Shown here: piece by piece, positions 54,997 to 64,000 of the stretch | Position numbering within the stretch: position 1 is the stretch's first letter | How the letters are laid out: the number at the start of each line of letters is the position of its first letter | Assembly (NCBI GenBank): GCA_015178975.1 | Contig: WHVD01000066.1 | Span: 372,001-436,000 of the forward strand | Direction: 5' to 3' | Origin: Hysterangium stoloniferum | Taxonomy: Eukaryota > Basidiomycota > Agaricomycetes > Hysterangiales > Hysterangiaceae | Length of the DNA: 64,000 nt | Notes under the pieces: generated by a model | What the model saw: only the letters and a program-made list of their open reading frames with translations | What the model was told of the DNA's origin: nothing | Databases searched by the model: none | Made by a program: the position numbers and the translations under genes

Positions 54997-56369
54997 CAGT
55001 GGGACAAAACCGTTCCAATGATTTTTTATATGTCAAGGAATGTTGAATAACTCAATGAGTACTTGACCAATTGACCTGAAATTTTTAATTTAGGTAGTCA
55101 CATATGTTGGCTATATACCCTAAGAATTCTATGACATAAGCATTATTTTTCATCAAACTATAAATCAAATACTAATGCAATCTCATTGGAACAGTTTTGT
55201 CCCTAGTATATACAGTAATCCAATACAAATCATCTAATCTAGTACTTGGTGTAACCCCCCTTGGCATCCAAAACAGCTGCAATCCTTCTAGGCATACTCT
55301 CTATCAAATTCTGACAAACAAAAGTAGGAATCCTGTCCCATTCTATCTGGACCCTTTCCCATAACTCCTGAATATTCCTGGGCTCCACTTCATACTCTAG
55401 TAGCCTCTTCTTGAGGTAATGCCAAAGGTGTTCAATTGGATTAAGATCAGCAGACTAAGGGGGCCATATAATGACATCAAAATCACTGCCATTGTCAGGG
55501 GACAATCTTAAGTTTTCCATTTTCTCTGACTCTCCTTAATATAGTTCATAAGTAAAGACTGAGAGGGGCACCTTGTTGTTATCACATTTTCAAACTCAGC
55601 TGCACCTTTAGTTAGTCACCCGCTAGCCGAGGATTCCTTAGACTTTTCTCTTCGGATTTCCTCTGCTAGGTAAGTAGTATTGTATTCTACATGTATGTAA
55701 TTAGACAGGTATAAACTCACTTCGGATTTCCTCTGCTAGGACCCCAACTCAGTCATAGTGCGAGTCAGTGCGGTCTAGAGAGTCGCCCTTACAGCCATTA
55801 AGCCAATTGGTGGCCCTCTTGCTCTTGTGTTTGGGGATCATTATCTTGCTGAAAGACTATATCCCCAGTCTTCTTCTTGTAATGCTTGAAAGATTCTTGA
55901 AGTTCATCCTCCAAAATGCTAACATAAAGTTCAGCATCCATCTTCCCATCAATCTTGGTGGCATATCCTGGTCCTTCCCAGAACATACAACCCCACAACA
56001 TCATATTCCCCCCTCACAACTTGACAGTGCCCTCAACCAGCCTATCATTGAGCCCCTCTCCTGCTTTTTTCCACACCCACTTCCTCCCATCTGACCCCAA
56101 ACAATTGATTTTAGTCTTATCTGACCAAACAACCCTCTTTCAGTCCTCCAGAGACCAGTTCTTGTGTGCCAATGCAAAGTCCAGCCTCTCCCTTCTATGC
56201 CTTTTTGTGAGTTTAAACCTTTTCCTCTTCACCACAGCCTTCATTCCAGCTTTCTTGAGTTGCCTATGAATTGTTCTTGCAGAGATAGAGTCCCCATTCA
56301 TATCTTGTAGGACTTTAGAGGCCTGAGTGGCATAGTCAATCTTTTGGGAAGTGATTTGTTGGATGATGT
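54997..56369 (-). mobile_element. Second Tc1/mariner element, truncated and decayed
   Basis: Begins after TA with CAGTGGGACAAAACCGTTCC and, like the 31.7-kb element, repeats this end inverted about 200 bp inwards (CATTGGAACAGTTTTGTCCC at 55,185). Minus-strand transposase relic: MMLWGCMFWEGPGYATKIDG, DIVFQQDNDP, ADLNPIEHLWHYLKKRL, SMPRRIAAVLDAKGGYTKY at the C-terminus (55,235). Stops and a 300-bp insertion interrupt it, and an LTR truncates the N-terminal end at 56,370. Confidence 0.8.
55494..55793. mobile_element. 300-bp insertion in the second Tc1 element
   Basis: Flanked by gccatt (55,488-55,493; 55,794-55,799) and located inside the transposase frame. Contains a 20-bp direct repeat CTTCGGATTTCCTCTGCTAG ending at 55,671 and 55,740; the spacer begins GTAAGT. 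The right half is CpG-rich unlike its host. Class not identified. Confidence 0.5.
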
Positions 56370-58410
56370 TGTTATGACTGGAAAACCCACCAGACTCCAG
56401 GCACTAACTTATATGCACCCGCACCCTACATGCACCAATTATCAGTTTACTGGAATACTCACCAGACCCCGGACATCAGACCTGTCTATGCTCGACCTTC
56501 ATCACTTCATGTATTAGTCACCAGAATACCCACTGGAACCCACTCCTGTCTATCTGTAATGTATTATTACTATTTAGTGTACTTGTAAACTCTTTTTACT
56601 TGAGTTAAGTAGCATAGCTTGAGAAAGGAGATTCAATTTCAAATTAATCTGTATGTAGGAGTTTTGTCAATTAAATCAGTATCCACTTTTATTCAACTAC
56701 GTGCCCGTGTCCCTTTTCTGAGGAGAAAGCTCAACTCAAGGAAACAAGACGGTCAACAGATTGGTAAGGAGAGTACTCAACTTAAGCACAATGTGTGGAC
56801 CTAGTAGGCAAGTGTAGCTAAATGAGCAAGTGATGTGATATTGAATGATATCCTAAATACATGATTTGAGCCTGTATTTATACTAGTCCAGGATCCTGCT
56901 TACTAAGTAATGTGACTAGGAGAATGAGTCAGTATTTCCCATACTTGACTCATAAGTGTATTTCAGAGTCATCCAACCAGCTATGACTATGTATCTGAGT
57001 CATAGCTCTGATCATAACTCATTGCATAGTGTAAAGAGTCATGTATTCGGACCAATCTGTATATGAAGAATATCGACTATTGCAGTGTGATATGAGAGAG
57101 TGAGTGAGAGAGAGAGCTAGATGATGAGTTCAAAGCCTGAGATATTAGTTAGCTCAGATAGTTCAGATAATGCTACTTATGTAGTAGCTGGCACGTTACC
57201 CTAATCACAGCTTGTAGTAGACCTAGTTTAGTGTCTTACGAGTGGTGGTTTCTGGGTAAAAAGGTGTGTCTCTCTATTTGGTGCTGAGTGCACCCACAAG
57301 TATACACAGCACTTCGAACTAATGAAATGGTGCAATATTCGAAGAATGTAAAGAATAGGAAAATATGAGTGAAATATGTAAAATATAAATAAAATAAAAG
57401 GAGTATTTTACTATAATAAAACCATGGCCAGGGCATATCCCTCACACATAGTCATATTGATATGACTCACCAATGAGTCATCTCCCTCAATATGTAGTCA
57501 AGGAGATGGGGTAGATTGCATACTATAAGGGCTAGAGATACCTTATTAGTATGTAATCCATGACTCTACTGGTTTCCATGGCAGTGCCACCTAGCTACTT
57601 AGGGTTAAGATATGCTAATTCTAGGATTTAGAGCTAGCAATAAATCTTATGTTATCAGAACAATGACATCTTAAACTCTTGAGCCAAAGTTAAAGGATCC
57701 AGTCCTCTACTATTTGACTAATGTCCCTTAAAGGTTACACAAAGAAACAAAGTGATAAAATATATGACACTATCTCCGACCCTGTCCCATGCACCAGTCA
57801 CCAGACCCTGCTCAGAAAACCCAACAGCTCTCTAACTGAGCCCTGTTCTCATTATGGTTAAATGACCTGTCACATTTCAGACTCCACTCCCACCCCATTT
57901 CTCATTATGGTCTAACGACCTGTCACATTTCGGACTCCACTCCACTCCATTCCATTCCTAACACCAAGTTTGGTGTTTACTTATATTGTTTCATATTTGC
58001 TAGTTTAGATTTCATTATTACTGGATTTGGTATGTTATACATTCCACAGTCTATATAGTCTGGCAGATGTTGTACATACAATCCAGTCAGAAAATCAGCT
58101 TAGATTCTCCACAGTAATCTCAAGTACATTTTCCACTCTAATCTCCTCTTTGAAACACGCCGCTTTACCTTGTCAGAGTCCATGGGCTCTGACCCATCTA
58201 TCACTCAACCTCTGACCTATCTATCTCGACCTCTGACTCATCTCCACCCAACCCCTCGACTTCCATGGGATTCCCGCAGTCGACTCCCCGACCTCTCAAC
58301 CCACAAACCCCTCCTGGACTCCCTGGGATTCCTGTCTGCCGATCTGAAATTGTACAACACGATCTTGTGAGGGCACAGCTTATAAGCTGAAGCCAAGTCT
58401 TGTTTGATTA
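56370..58410 (+). repeat. Chromovirus family A LTR, interrupted and 3'-truncated
   Basis: TGTTATGACTGGAAAACCC at 56,370 runs to 56,554, is broken by a 1.2-kb insertion and resumes at 57,775 with CACCAGTCACCAGACCCTG, TATATAGTCTGGCAG and TCCAGTCAGAAAATCAGC. It stops matching after GCCAAGTCT near 58,402, about 60 nt before the expected end. Confidence 0.75.
56555..57769 (+). repeat. 1215-bp solo-LTR-like insertion
   Basis: TGTAATGTATTATTACTATT to AAATATATGACA with a perfect 5-bp duplication ctatc (56,550-56,554; 57,770-57,774). TG..CA ends and 5-bp duplication fit a solo LTR. It has no coding frame above about 70 codons. Related fragments are seen near 42,780 and 44,129. Confidence 0.75.
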
Positions 58411-59194
58411 TTGTATTATTATTATTATTACCATTATGTCGTGTCACTGGAATGATATGTGTTACATGTACTGTAAGGAAGATATATTGGTGATAAAGGG
58501 AATACATACCTGTATTTTTTAGTCCAACCAGTCTCTCAGCACTGTTTAACCACTTAGAGTACATCATATAGCTGAATTTCATTTCAAAGCAAAACTAACT
58601 ATGTACATGTAGTATTTAAATTGTTTTAAGAGGGTGGGGCAAGGAGAGGCAGGTGACTATGTGTGTTAATGCGATGAGAGGAAAGGGTTTGTTGATGGGT
58701 AGTGGTATAGGTATTATAGATGCTGTCCTTGGTTTGGAAGAAGGAAAGGGCTCTGTCAAAGAGATAAAAATGGAATGGAAGGAAAGCATCGGCACTAACA
58801 CTAGTGGCATTAATGCCAGGGAATGAAATGCAGAGACGGAGAAAAAGTGGGATGATGTTGATGAGGTTGCATCACCTTGCCCCATACCCCGAGTAACTGG
58901 CAAGAACAGATACAAAAACAGAAAAATGGGTTCTCGGAATGATCAAGAGACTGAGAGAGGACAACAATCCAGCCACAAATGACCGGGAGAGTGGGAAGGA
59001 AAATGTAGTGCCTTTGGCCATGAAGATTACAATGGGTGTTAATGGTGTGGAGAATGGGAATGAGGCAATGATGCCAATACTAGCCTTTTTTTAAGCAAGA
59101 GACCACATACTGCGCCGACAGCTATGAGGCCTATCACGGGGAGCAGTGGTAACAACATTTATAATACCATTCTGCATAAAACATCTGGAGCTGG
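58411..59194. other. Unassigned relic DNA
   Basis: Contains an (ATT)n run at 58,408-58,428 and purine-rich stretches. A short plus-strand open stretch near 58,940-59,090 has no recognisable domain. It is continuous with 60,027 once the solo LTR is removed. Confidence 0.4.
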
Positions 59195-60021
59195 TGTTAT
59201 GACCAGAATTCCTGCCAGACTCCGGGTACTAACTTATATGCACCTGCACCCTATATGCACCAATTGTCAGTTTATTGGAATTCCCGTCCGGACTCTGTAT
59301 GTCAGACTTGTCCACATTCGACTTTGTTACATCGTGTATCAGTCACCGAAATACCCGCCGGATTCTGTCCCTGTCTTTGTCCGACCTCATCCTACACATC
59401 AGTCACCAGACCCCACTCAGAAAACCCACCATCACTCTAACTGAGCCTCATTCCCATTTTAGTCAAATGACCTGTCACAATTCGGACTCCACTCCCACTC
59501 CATTTCCCATTATGGTTTATGATTTGTCACGATTCAGACTCCACTCCATTCCGTCCCGTTCCTAACACCAATTTGGTGTTTACTATTCTTGTTTTATGTT
59601 TTGCTAGTTCCATTTCATCATTACTGGATTTGGTATGTCATTCATTCCATGGTCTATATAGTCTGGCAGATATTGTACATACAATCCAGTCAGAAAATCG
59701 GCTTAGATTCCCCCCAGTAATCTAATACATTTTCTGCTCTAAACTCCTCCTTGAATTACACCTCTCGTTAGTCGGAGCCCACGGGCTCCGACACATCTAT
59801 CTCTCTTATTTATCTTGACTCCCTGACCCCTTGACCCATGACCTCCAACCTACGACCCCTCGACCCATGAACCCCGCCCAGACTCCCCAGGTTTCCCGTC
59901 CGCCTGTCTGACCTTGGACAACACAATCTTGCGAGGGCACAGCCTATAAGCTGAAGCCAAGTCCTACCAGATATCCCATGGGTTTCTCTGGAAGCCTGCC
60001 ATGTACATACATACCCTAACG
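59195..60021 (+). repeat. Solo LTR, chromovirus family A (827 bp)
   Basis: TGTTATGACCAGAATTCC to ATACCCTAACG (terminal A changed to G), flanked by a perfect duplication gctgg (59,190-59,194; 60,022-60,026). Keeps TCTATATAGTCTGGCAG and CCAGTCAGAAAATCGG. Confidence 0.9.
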
Positions 60022-60026
60022 GCTGG

Positions 60027-61163
60027 GCTTTGTAGGACGCCAAGTGATTACAGTAATTAATGTTAGTGGAAACAGTTGTGTGAATGGATATGGGGTCATA
60101 GGCACATGGATGCAGGTGTCTTGGAAGAGACAGAGAGGGAGGGGAAGAAGCTTGGGAAAGTTGATAGGAGAGACAGAGTAGGGATGATAAGAAGTGGGGA
60201 GGTTGGGAGTGGTAGCAATGATGGTTGTAACTGTGATTCCCATAGGAATCTGAGAATATGTGGGGTGAGATTGAGGTGTGTGTCGAGCGCTCTTCTTGTT
60301 TTTTGTGTCTATCTCCCTAGCTGTATGCCTTTACCCACAGGTTTCTCACCTGAAGGGGAATGCAGAGGGATTGGTTTGGGATGGGAATTGTTTCATTGTG
60401 ATTTTCTTTTCTCTTTCTTACACTCATTCTTTCGTATCATTGGGCTACAATGCTGATTGCTTCTCCCATCTTTCAGGATCTAGATTATGGCTACACCTCA
60501 ATGGGAAAATTACCATGCTACATACATTCACTCTCATTCCCACCATCCTACATAATCCGCTTGAATGCAAACCAACTCTGTCAGCTGGATATCAGTCCTG
60601 GGGTGAGAGATCACACAGAATGTACACTTGTTGCAGGATAAAGTGATAACTTAAATGTATGTCTCTTCTTCCCTTGCCGTAAATCCTATAATGACTAATA
60701 ACTTCTACCTCAGCTTCCAAGGCTCCAATCACATTGTACTCCTCTGGACCCACCACTGCTGCTTCCAAATCCTTCCTGGCATGCCAATTTCCAACTCCAG
60801 GGATCTCATAGTGCATCCCAAATAGGCAGCCACCATTGTCGTTGAAGGAGAAGGGACAAATGAAGGCTTTAAGGATCTCTTGGGAGGATGGGGTGAAGAA
60901 TTAGTGGGAACAGCTGTCACGAGTCCTGGGGGCTTGAGTGTGAAGATAGGAAAGGGTGATGCGAGGAGGGTGTTTAGGATTATGATGGCAAGGAATAAAA
61001 GATTGTGAATTAAGTTTTCTTTTCAATTCCCTTGTCCTGCTCACTTTAAATATAACTCTCAGTGAGTGATACACCTTCACTGTAATATGTATTTTTCTCT
61101 ACCTAAATATAACTGAAGTGACAGTAAGTAAGCTACCACTGTAAAGTAAAAAAGAGATGTGTA
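60027..61163. other. Unassigned DNA at the right edge of the island
   Basis: No gene supported. Open frames at 60,076-60,646 (plus) lack conserved features. CTCTCAGTGAGTGATA followed by ACCTTCACT occurs twice, near 61,060 and 61,165, the second as part of a hairpin. Confidence 0.35.
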
Positions 61164-61196
61164 CCTCTCAGTGAGTGATAAACCTTCACTGAGAGG
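61164..61196. repeat. 11-bp perfect inverted repeat (hairpin)
   Basis: CCTCTCAGTGA and TCACTGAGAGG separated by 11 nt, located about 115 nt beyond the stop codon of the minus-strand gene. Could be a 3'-end structure or the end of a small inverted-repeat element. Confidence 0.5.
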
Positions 61197-61309
61197 CTAC
61201 GCAGTCGGTCTCCATTCCATATAGTTCAGCAACGACCAGTGAACTATACAGTCGCTCTATACTTATTGCGTTCAAGCTTACCAAAAATAGCTTATGTAAC
61301 GCTTATACT

Positions 61310-63982
61310 TCAACAATGCCCGGATAAATACTTAGATTTATCGTCGACCCAGAGCAAAGCTGCGGGGTATGTGGGAGCTTGGCCTCCATGCATCCACCTC
61401 TTGGACCACACTCTGTTGTCAGTCCCAATTTTCCGACGCCCAAAGCTCATTCCTGTCCTCACGTAACCGAAACCAAGTTCCTCCATGAAGTTCGAATTAG
61501 ACATTACCGGCCCACCAGTGAAAGGTGTGGCGATTGTGCATAAGAAGGAATGAGTGGTGTGATATAAACGTTCAAAGTAGTAATTTTTGTCTGGGTCGTT
61601 AATTGAGCCGCGCATTGCGCAATGTGGAAGGAGACAACCGAGAGTAGGGATGGTATTCAGGCTGCGCACCATGGTACACGCAGGTTCAAGTTCGGGAGAT
61701 GCAGCGATCAGCTTCAGAGTAAGCGCCATTATCATCTCGCCACACTCAAAGAGCAGCCAATTTGAACTCGTTTCCGTCAGAATCAGGCTGGTAAGACAGT
61801 TTCATGAGTGGATTGTAAGACGGTACTGGAAGGTGAAATATTGTAAACGTACCGTACAACGGGCTCAGTGAACGAAGAAACCACAGTCAACTGGTTGATG
61901 TGATCGGTGAGAAGCGTGCTGTCGTTGAAGAAGGTTTGCAAGGAGTAAATACTCCAATGCAGTGAGTGTGATGACTCCAAATCAAGATGAAGTGACAATG
62001 ATGCTATATTCATGTTTATGTCGTCCACTGTGCCCTGGAATACAGCTCCAGCAATATCTTGAAACCATTTATCTTGGTGGAGGCAACAGACGAGAAGCCG
62101 TATATAATCATTATAAAAATAACATCGTCGTCGACCAGATTGTCTGTTATGGTTGTCGTCAGCAGGATGAAAAGATATGATGTCGCGACTCACGGTTGTA
62201 ACAAGAATTCAAAGTAACCTCTGATCGCAGCAAGCTCCTCTATAGACAACTGACGCACCGTGCAGATTATTTCCACGATATATGCAAGGCCGACAACGAG
62301 TGAAGGGTTTTGGCCAAAGGATGATAAATAGCCGGTGATTTGAATGACAAATGTTGCTGCAACCTCATCCAAGTTGGTGTGTAGCGGTGATTTGATCACA
62401 ATATTATAAAGCGATGACTTTATTGTAGTTGACGTATCTGACCACTCGGCGCAGCACACGAAGACGTAAGCCAAATATGCCATAAGCTGGGCACTGTACC
62501 CTCTCCTCTGTATATTCGGTGAATTCCAAGAGAACTCCTGTAAAACCATCAACGCTCGTTCCCGAATTCGAGGCGGATATGTGGGTCTACGAAGACATGA
62601 GTGTATCTCAAGACTTAACGCTGAGTGATCCCTACCTCATTAAGTCAATGCTCTCTTGAATTAATCTGCCCAGTTTCGGCAGCGTGAGATGCTTGTGTAG
62701 AAACTTGCTAAAGGCCTTATCATCTTGATACCCACTCGCAATTCGTTTGTATATCCTCAACTTTGCCATCAGCGAAGCTGTCTTTACCTTGGAGATGACT
62801 TTCATCGTGATCCTCTCAAAACCGACTCCAAAATAATACCCGGGGCCAATGTCGATACTTGAAAGTGTGCCAACATGCTGTGTGAGAACCCCCCAGTCCT
62901 CACTATGACTTTGATATAGGCTGTGGTTGGAGGTGGTGTTGGTGGGTCTCCCTAGCATCCTAACAATAGTCGGTGGGTCATGGCAATTTGTCTCTCCTTG
63001 GCACTGAAAACTCGGGTTTGTAAACAGTGTACATAAAAAGGATATTTTTATTTTGCGCACCAATTCATCCACCCAAATCTCTACATGTGTCGCAGACAGT
63101 GGTATGTGCTGGTCGTCATCGCAAGCCCGGTAACACAAGCCGTGCCCGGGTTCATTACAGCTCCATCGTTCTCGAAGCTTCGCCCGGAATATTTCCCTCA
63201 TGCTGAGATTCGAGGTGGTGATGGTGGGTCTCCCTAGCATCCTAACAATAGTCGGTGGGTCCTGGTAACTTGTCTCTCCTTGGCACTGAAAACATCGGGT
63301 TTGTAAACAGTGTACATGAAAAGAATATTTTTATTTTGCGCACTAATTCCTCCACCCAAATGTCTATATGCGTAGCAGACAGTGGTATGTGCTGGTCGTC
63401 ATCGCAAGCCCGGTAACACAAGTCGTGCCCGGGTTCATTACAGCTCCATCGTTCTCGCAGCTTCTCCTGGAATATCTCCTTCATTCCCGTCTTAATGCTT
63501 TGTTCTGAGCTCAATGCAGCTGGGGAAACCAAGGGTGGTACCCCCTCAACGCCTTCGAGGAGGGTCTCAGCGGGTACACCGTCCGTCTTGTGACCGCTCA
63601 GAGTTGTCTCGTCGTAATTAGAATTTGGTGGGTAGCAGTTATACGCGGGCAAGAGGGCACTGTGACCGTTTTGGTGAGTTTGGAGGGTGCTTGGTGTGGT
63701 GAAGACTTTTGAACACTCATTGCAAGCGTACCCGTGATCCGGGTCATCACGTTTGGTAGCTGTCCTTGAAACGCGAGGACTATTTGAGCCTTGTATGTGT
63801 CGATAAGCCTGAAGAGCACACGGTGTGTCGCAACTGTCCTCGTGGCGGGTATAACTACCTTGGCTGGTTCTCTTCAAATTTGGTGTCGCCCTATCAAGCT
63901 GGTGACTCTTCTCAGAATCGGCCGAGTTTGACCGGCCATCGGGGCTCCCGAAAGTGTTTGACATAAAACTCCCATTTACCAT
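61310..63982 (-). CDS. Unknown multi-exon protein with C2H2 finger and duplicated exon pair
   Basis: Function not recognised. The frame is consistent on the minus strand from ATG 63,982 (MVNGSFMSNTFGSPDGR; an upstream start outside the window is possible) to the stop at 61,310. Introns: 63,343-63,286 and 63,060-63,004 (both GTGCGC..TTTCAG), then about 62,634-62,586, 62,194-62,145 and 61,853-61,796. Features in order: polar N-terminus; a C2H2 finger YACNECSKVFTTPSTLQTHQ with its last His just after; then a unit LRERWSCNEPGHDLCYRACD, HIPLSATHIDIWVEEL that is repeated almost exactly (LRERWSCNEPGHGLCYRACD, THVEIWVDEL); then helical sequence to a C-terminal WVDDKSKYLSGHC. The finger suggests nucleic-acid binding; the helical C-terminal half resembles nothing I can name. 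Confidence 0.72.
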
Positions 63983-64000
63983 ATTGTCCAATGTAATTGA

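Overview
The window is nuclear DNA of a filamentous basidiomycete, most likely an Agaricomycete. The host genes carry many introns of about 50 nt, and the gene set (Artemis-like nuclease, Pmp3 proteolipid, F-box/LRR protein, Caf1 deadenylase, SPFH/Band-7 protein) is typical of such fungi. Two gene-rich flanks (1-11.4 kb and 61.3-64 kb) enclose a transposon island of about 49 kb (12.4-61.2 kb).

Left flank: the 5' part of an Artemis/SNM1-type nuclease (minus strand, open at the window edge), a five-exon Pmp3 gene and a two-exon F-box-like gene (both plus strand), Caf1/Pop2 and a Band-7 gene (both minus strand). Right flank: one multi-exon minus-strand gene of unknown function with a C2H2 finger and an internally duplicated exon pair.

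The island is built by nesting. An old Ty3/gypsy relic is split by a Tc1 relic. That relic is split by a non-autonomous LTR element (element C, 185-bp LTRs, TSD cccaa), which is split in turn by an apparently intact chromovirus, copy 1 (13,894-21,974, TSD gcagg), and by a solo LTR. Further right are a decayed fourth chromovirus, a Tc1 element with about 214-bp inverted repeats, a second chromovirus subfamily (copy 3, 33,990-42,145), AT-rich relics, a decayed sister of copy 1 in the opposite orientation (copy 2, 46,316-54,828, TSD cttgg), a second Tc1 and more solo LTRs. Old copies have lost almost all CpG by C-to-T change.

Three signals stand out. (1) Every chromovirus copy that retains its 3' end has an extra gene on the opposite strand between pol and the 3' LTR. 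It has its own TATA box, three exons with conserved introns, an N-terminal charged coiled coil, a six-cysteine motif with GAL4-type Zn2Cys6 spacing and, where the end is preserved, an acidic tail; in copy 1 it is intact (294 aa). (2) The elements have no tRNA-type primer site. Instead the 11 nt located 33 nt downstream of the LTR TATA box are exactly complementary to the 11 nt that begin 2 nt after the 5' LTR. The two subfamilies use different 11-mers that co-vary, which predicts Tf1-type self-priming. (3) A complete type III hammerhead ribozyme fold lies at 27,806-27,874 in otherwise featureless relic DNA.

In copy 1, gag, pol (protease, RT, RNase H, integrase, chromodomain) and the antisense gene are all open, and the LTRs differ by seven C/T transitions plus one 16-bp indel. 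It is the best candidate for a recently active element. Copies 2, 3 and 4 are decayed.
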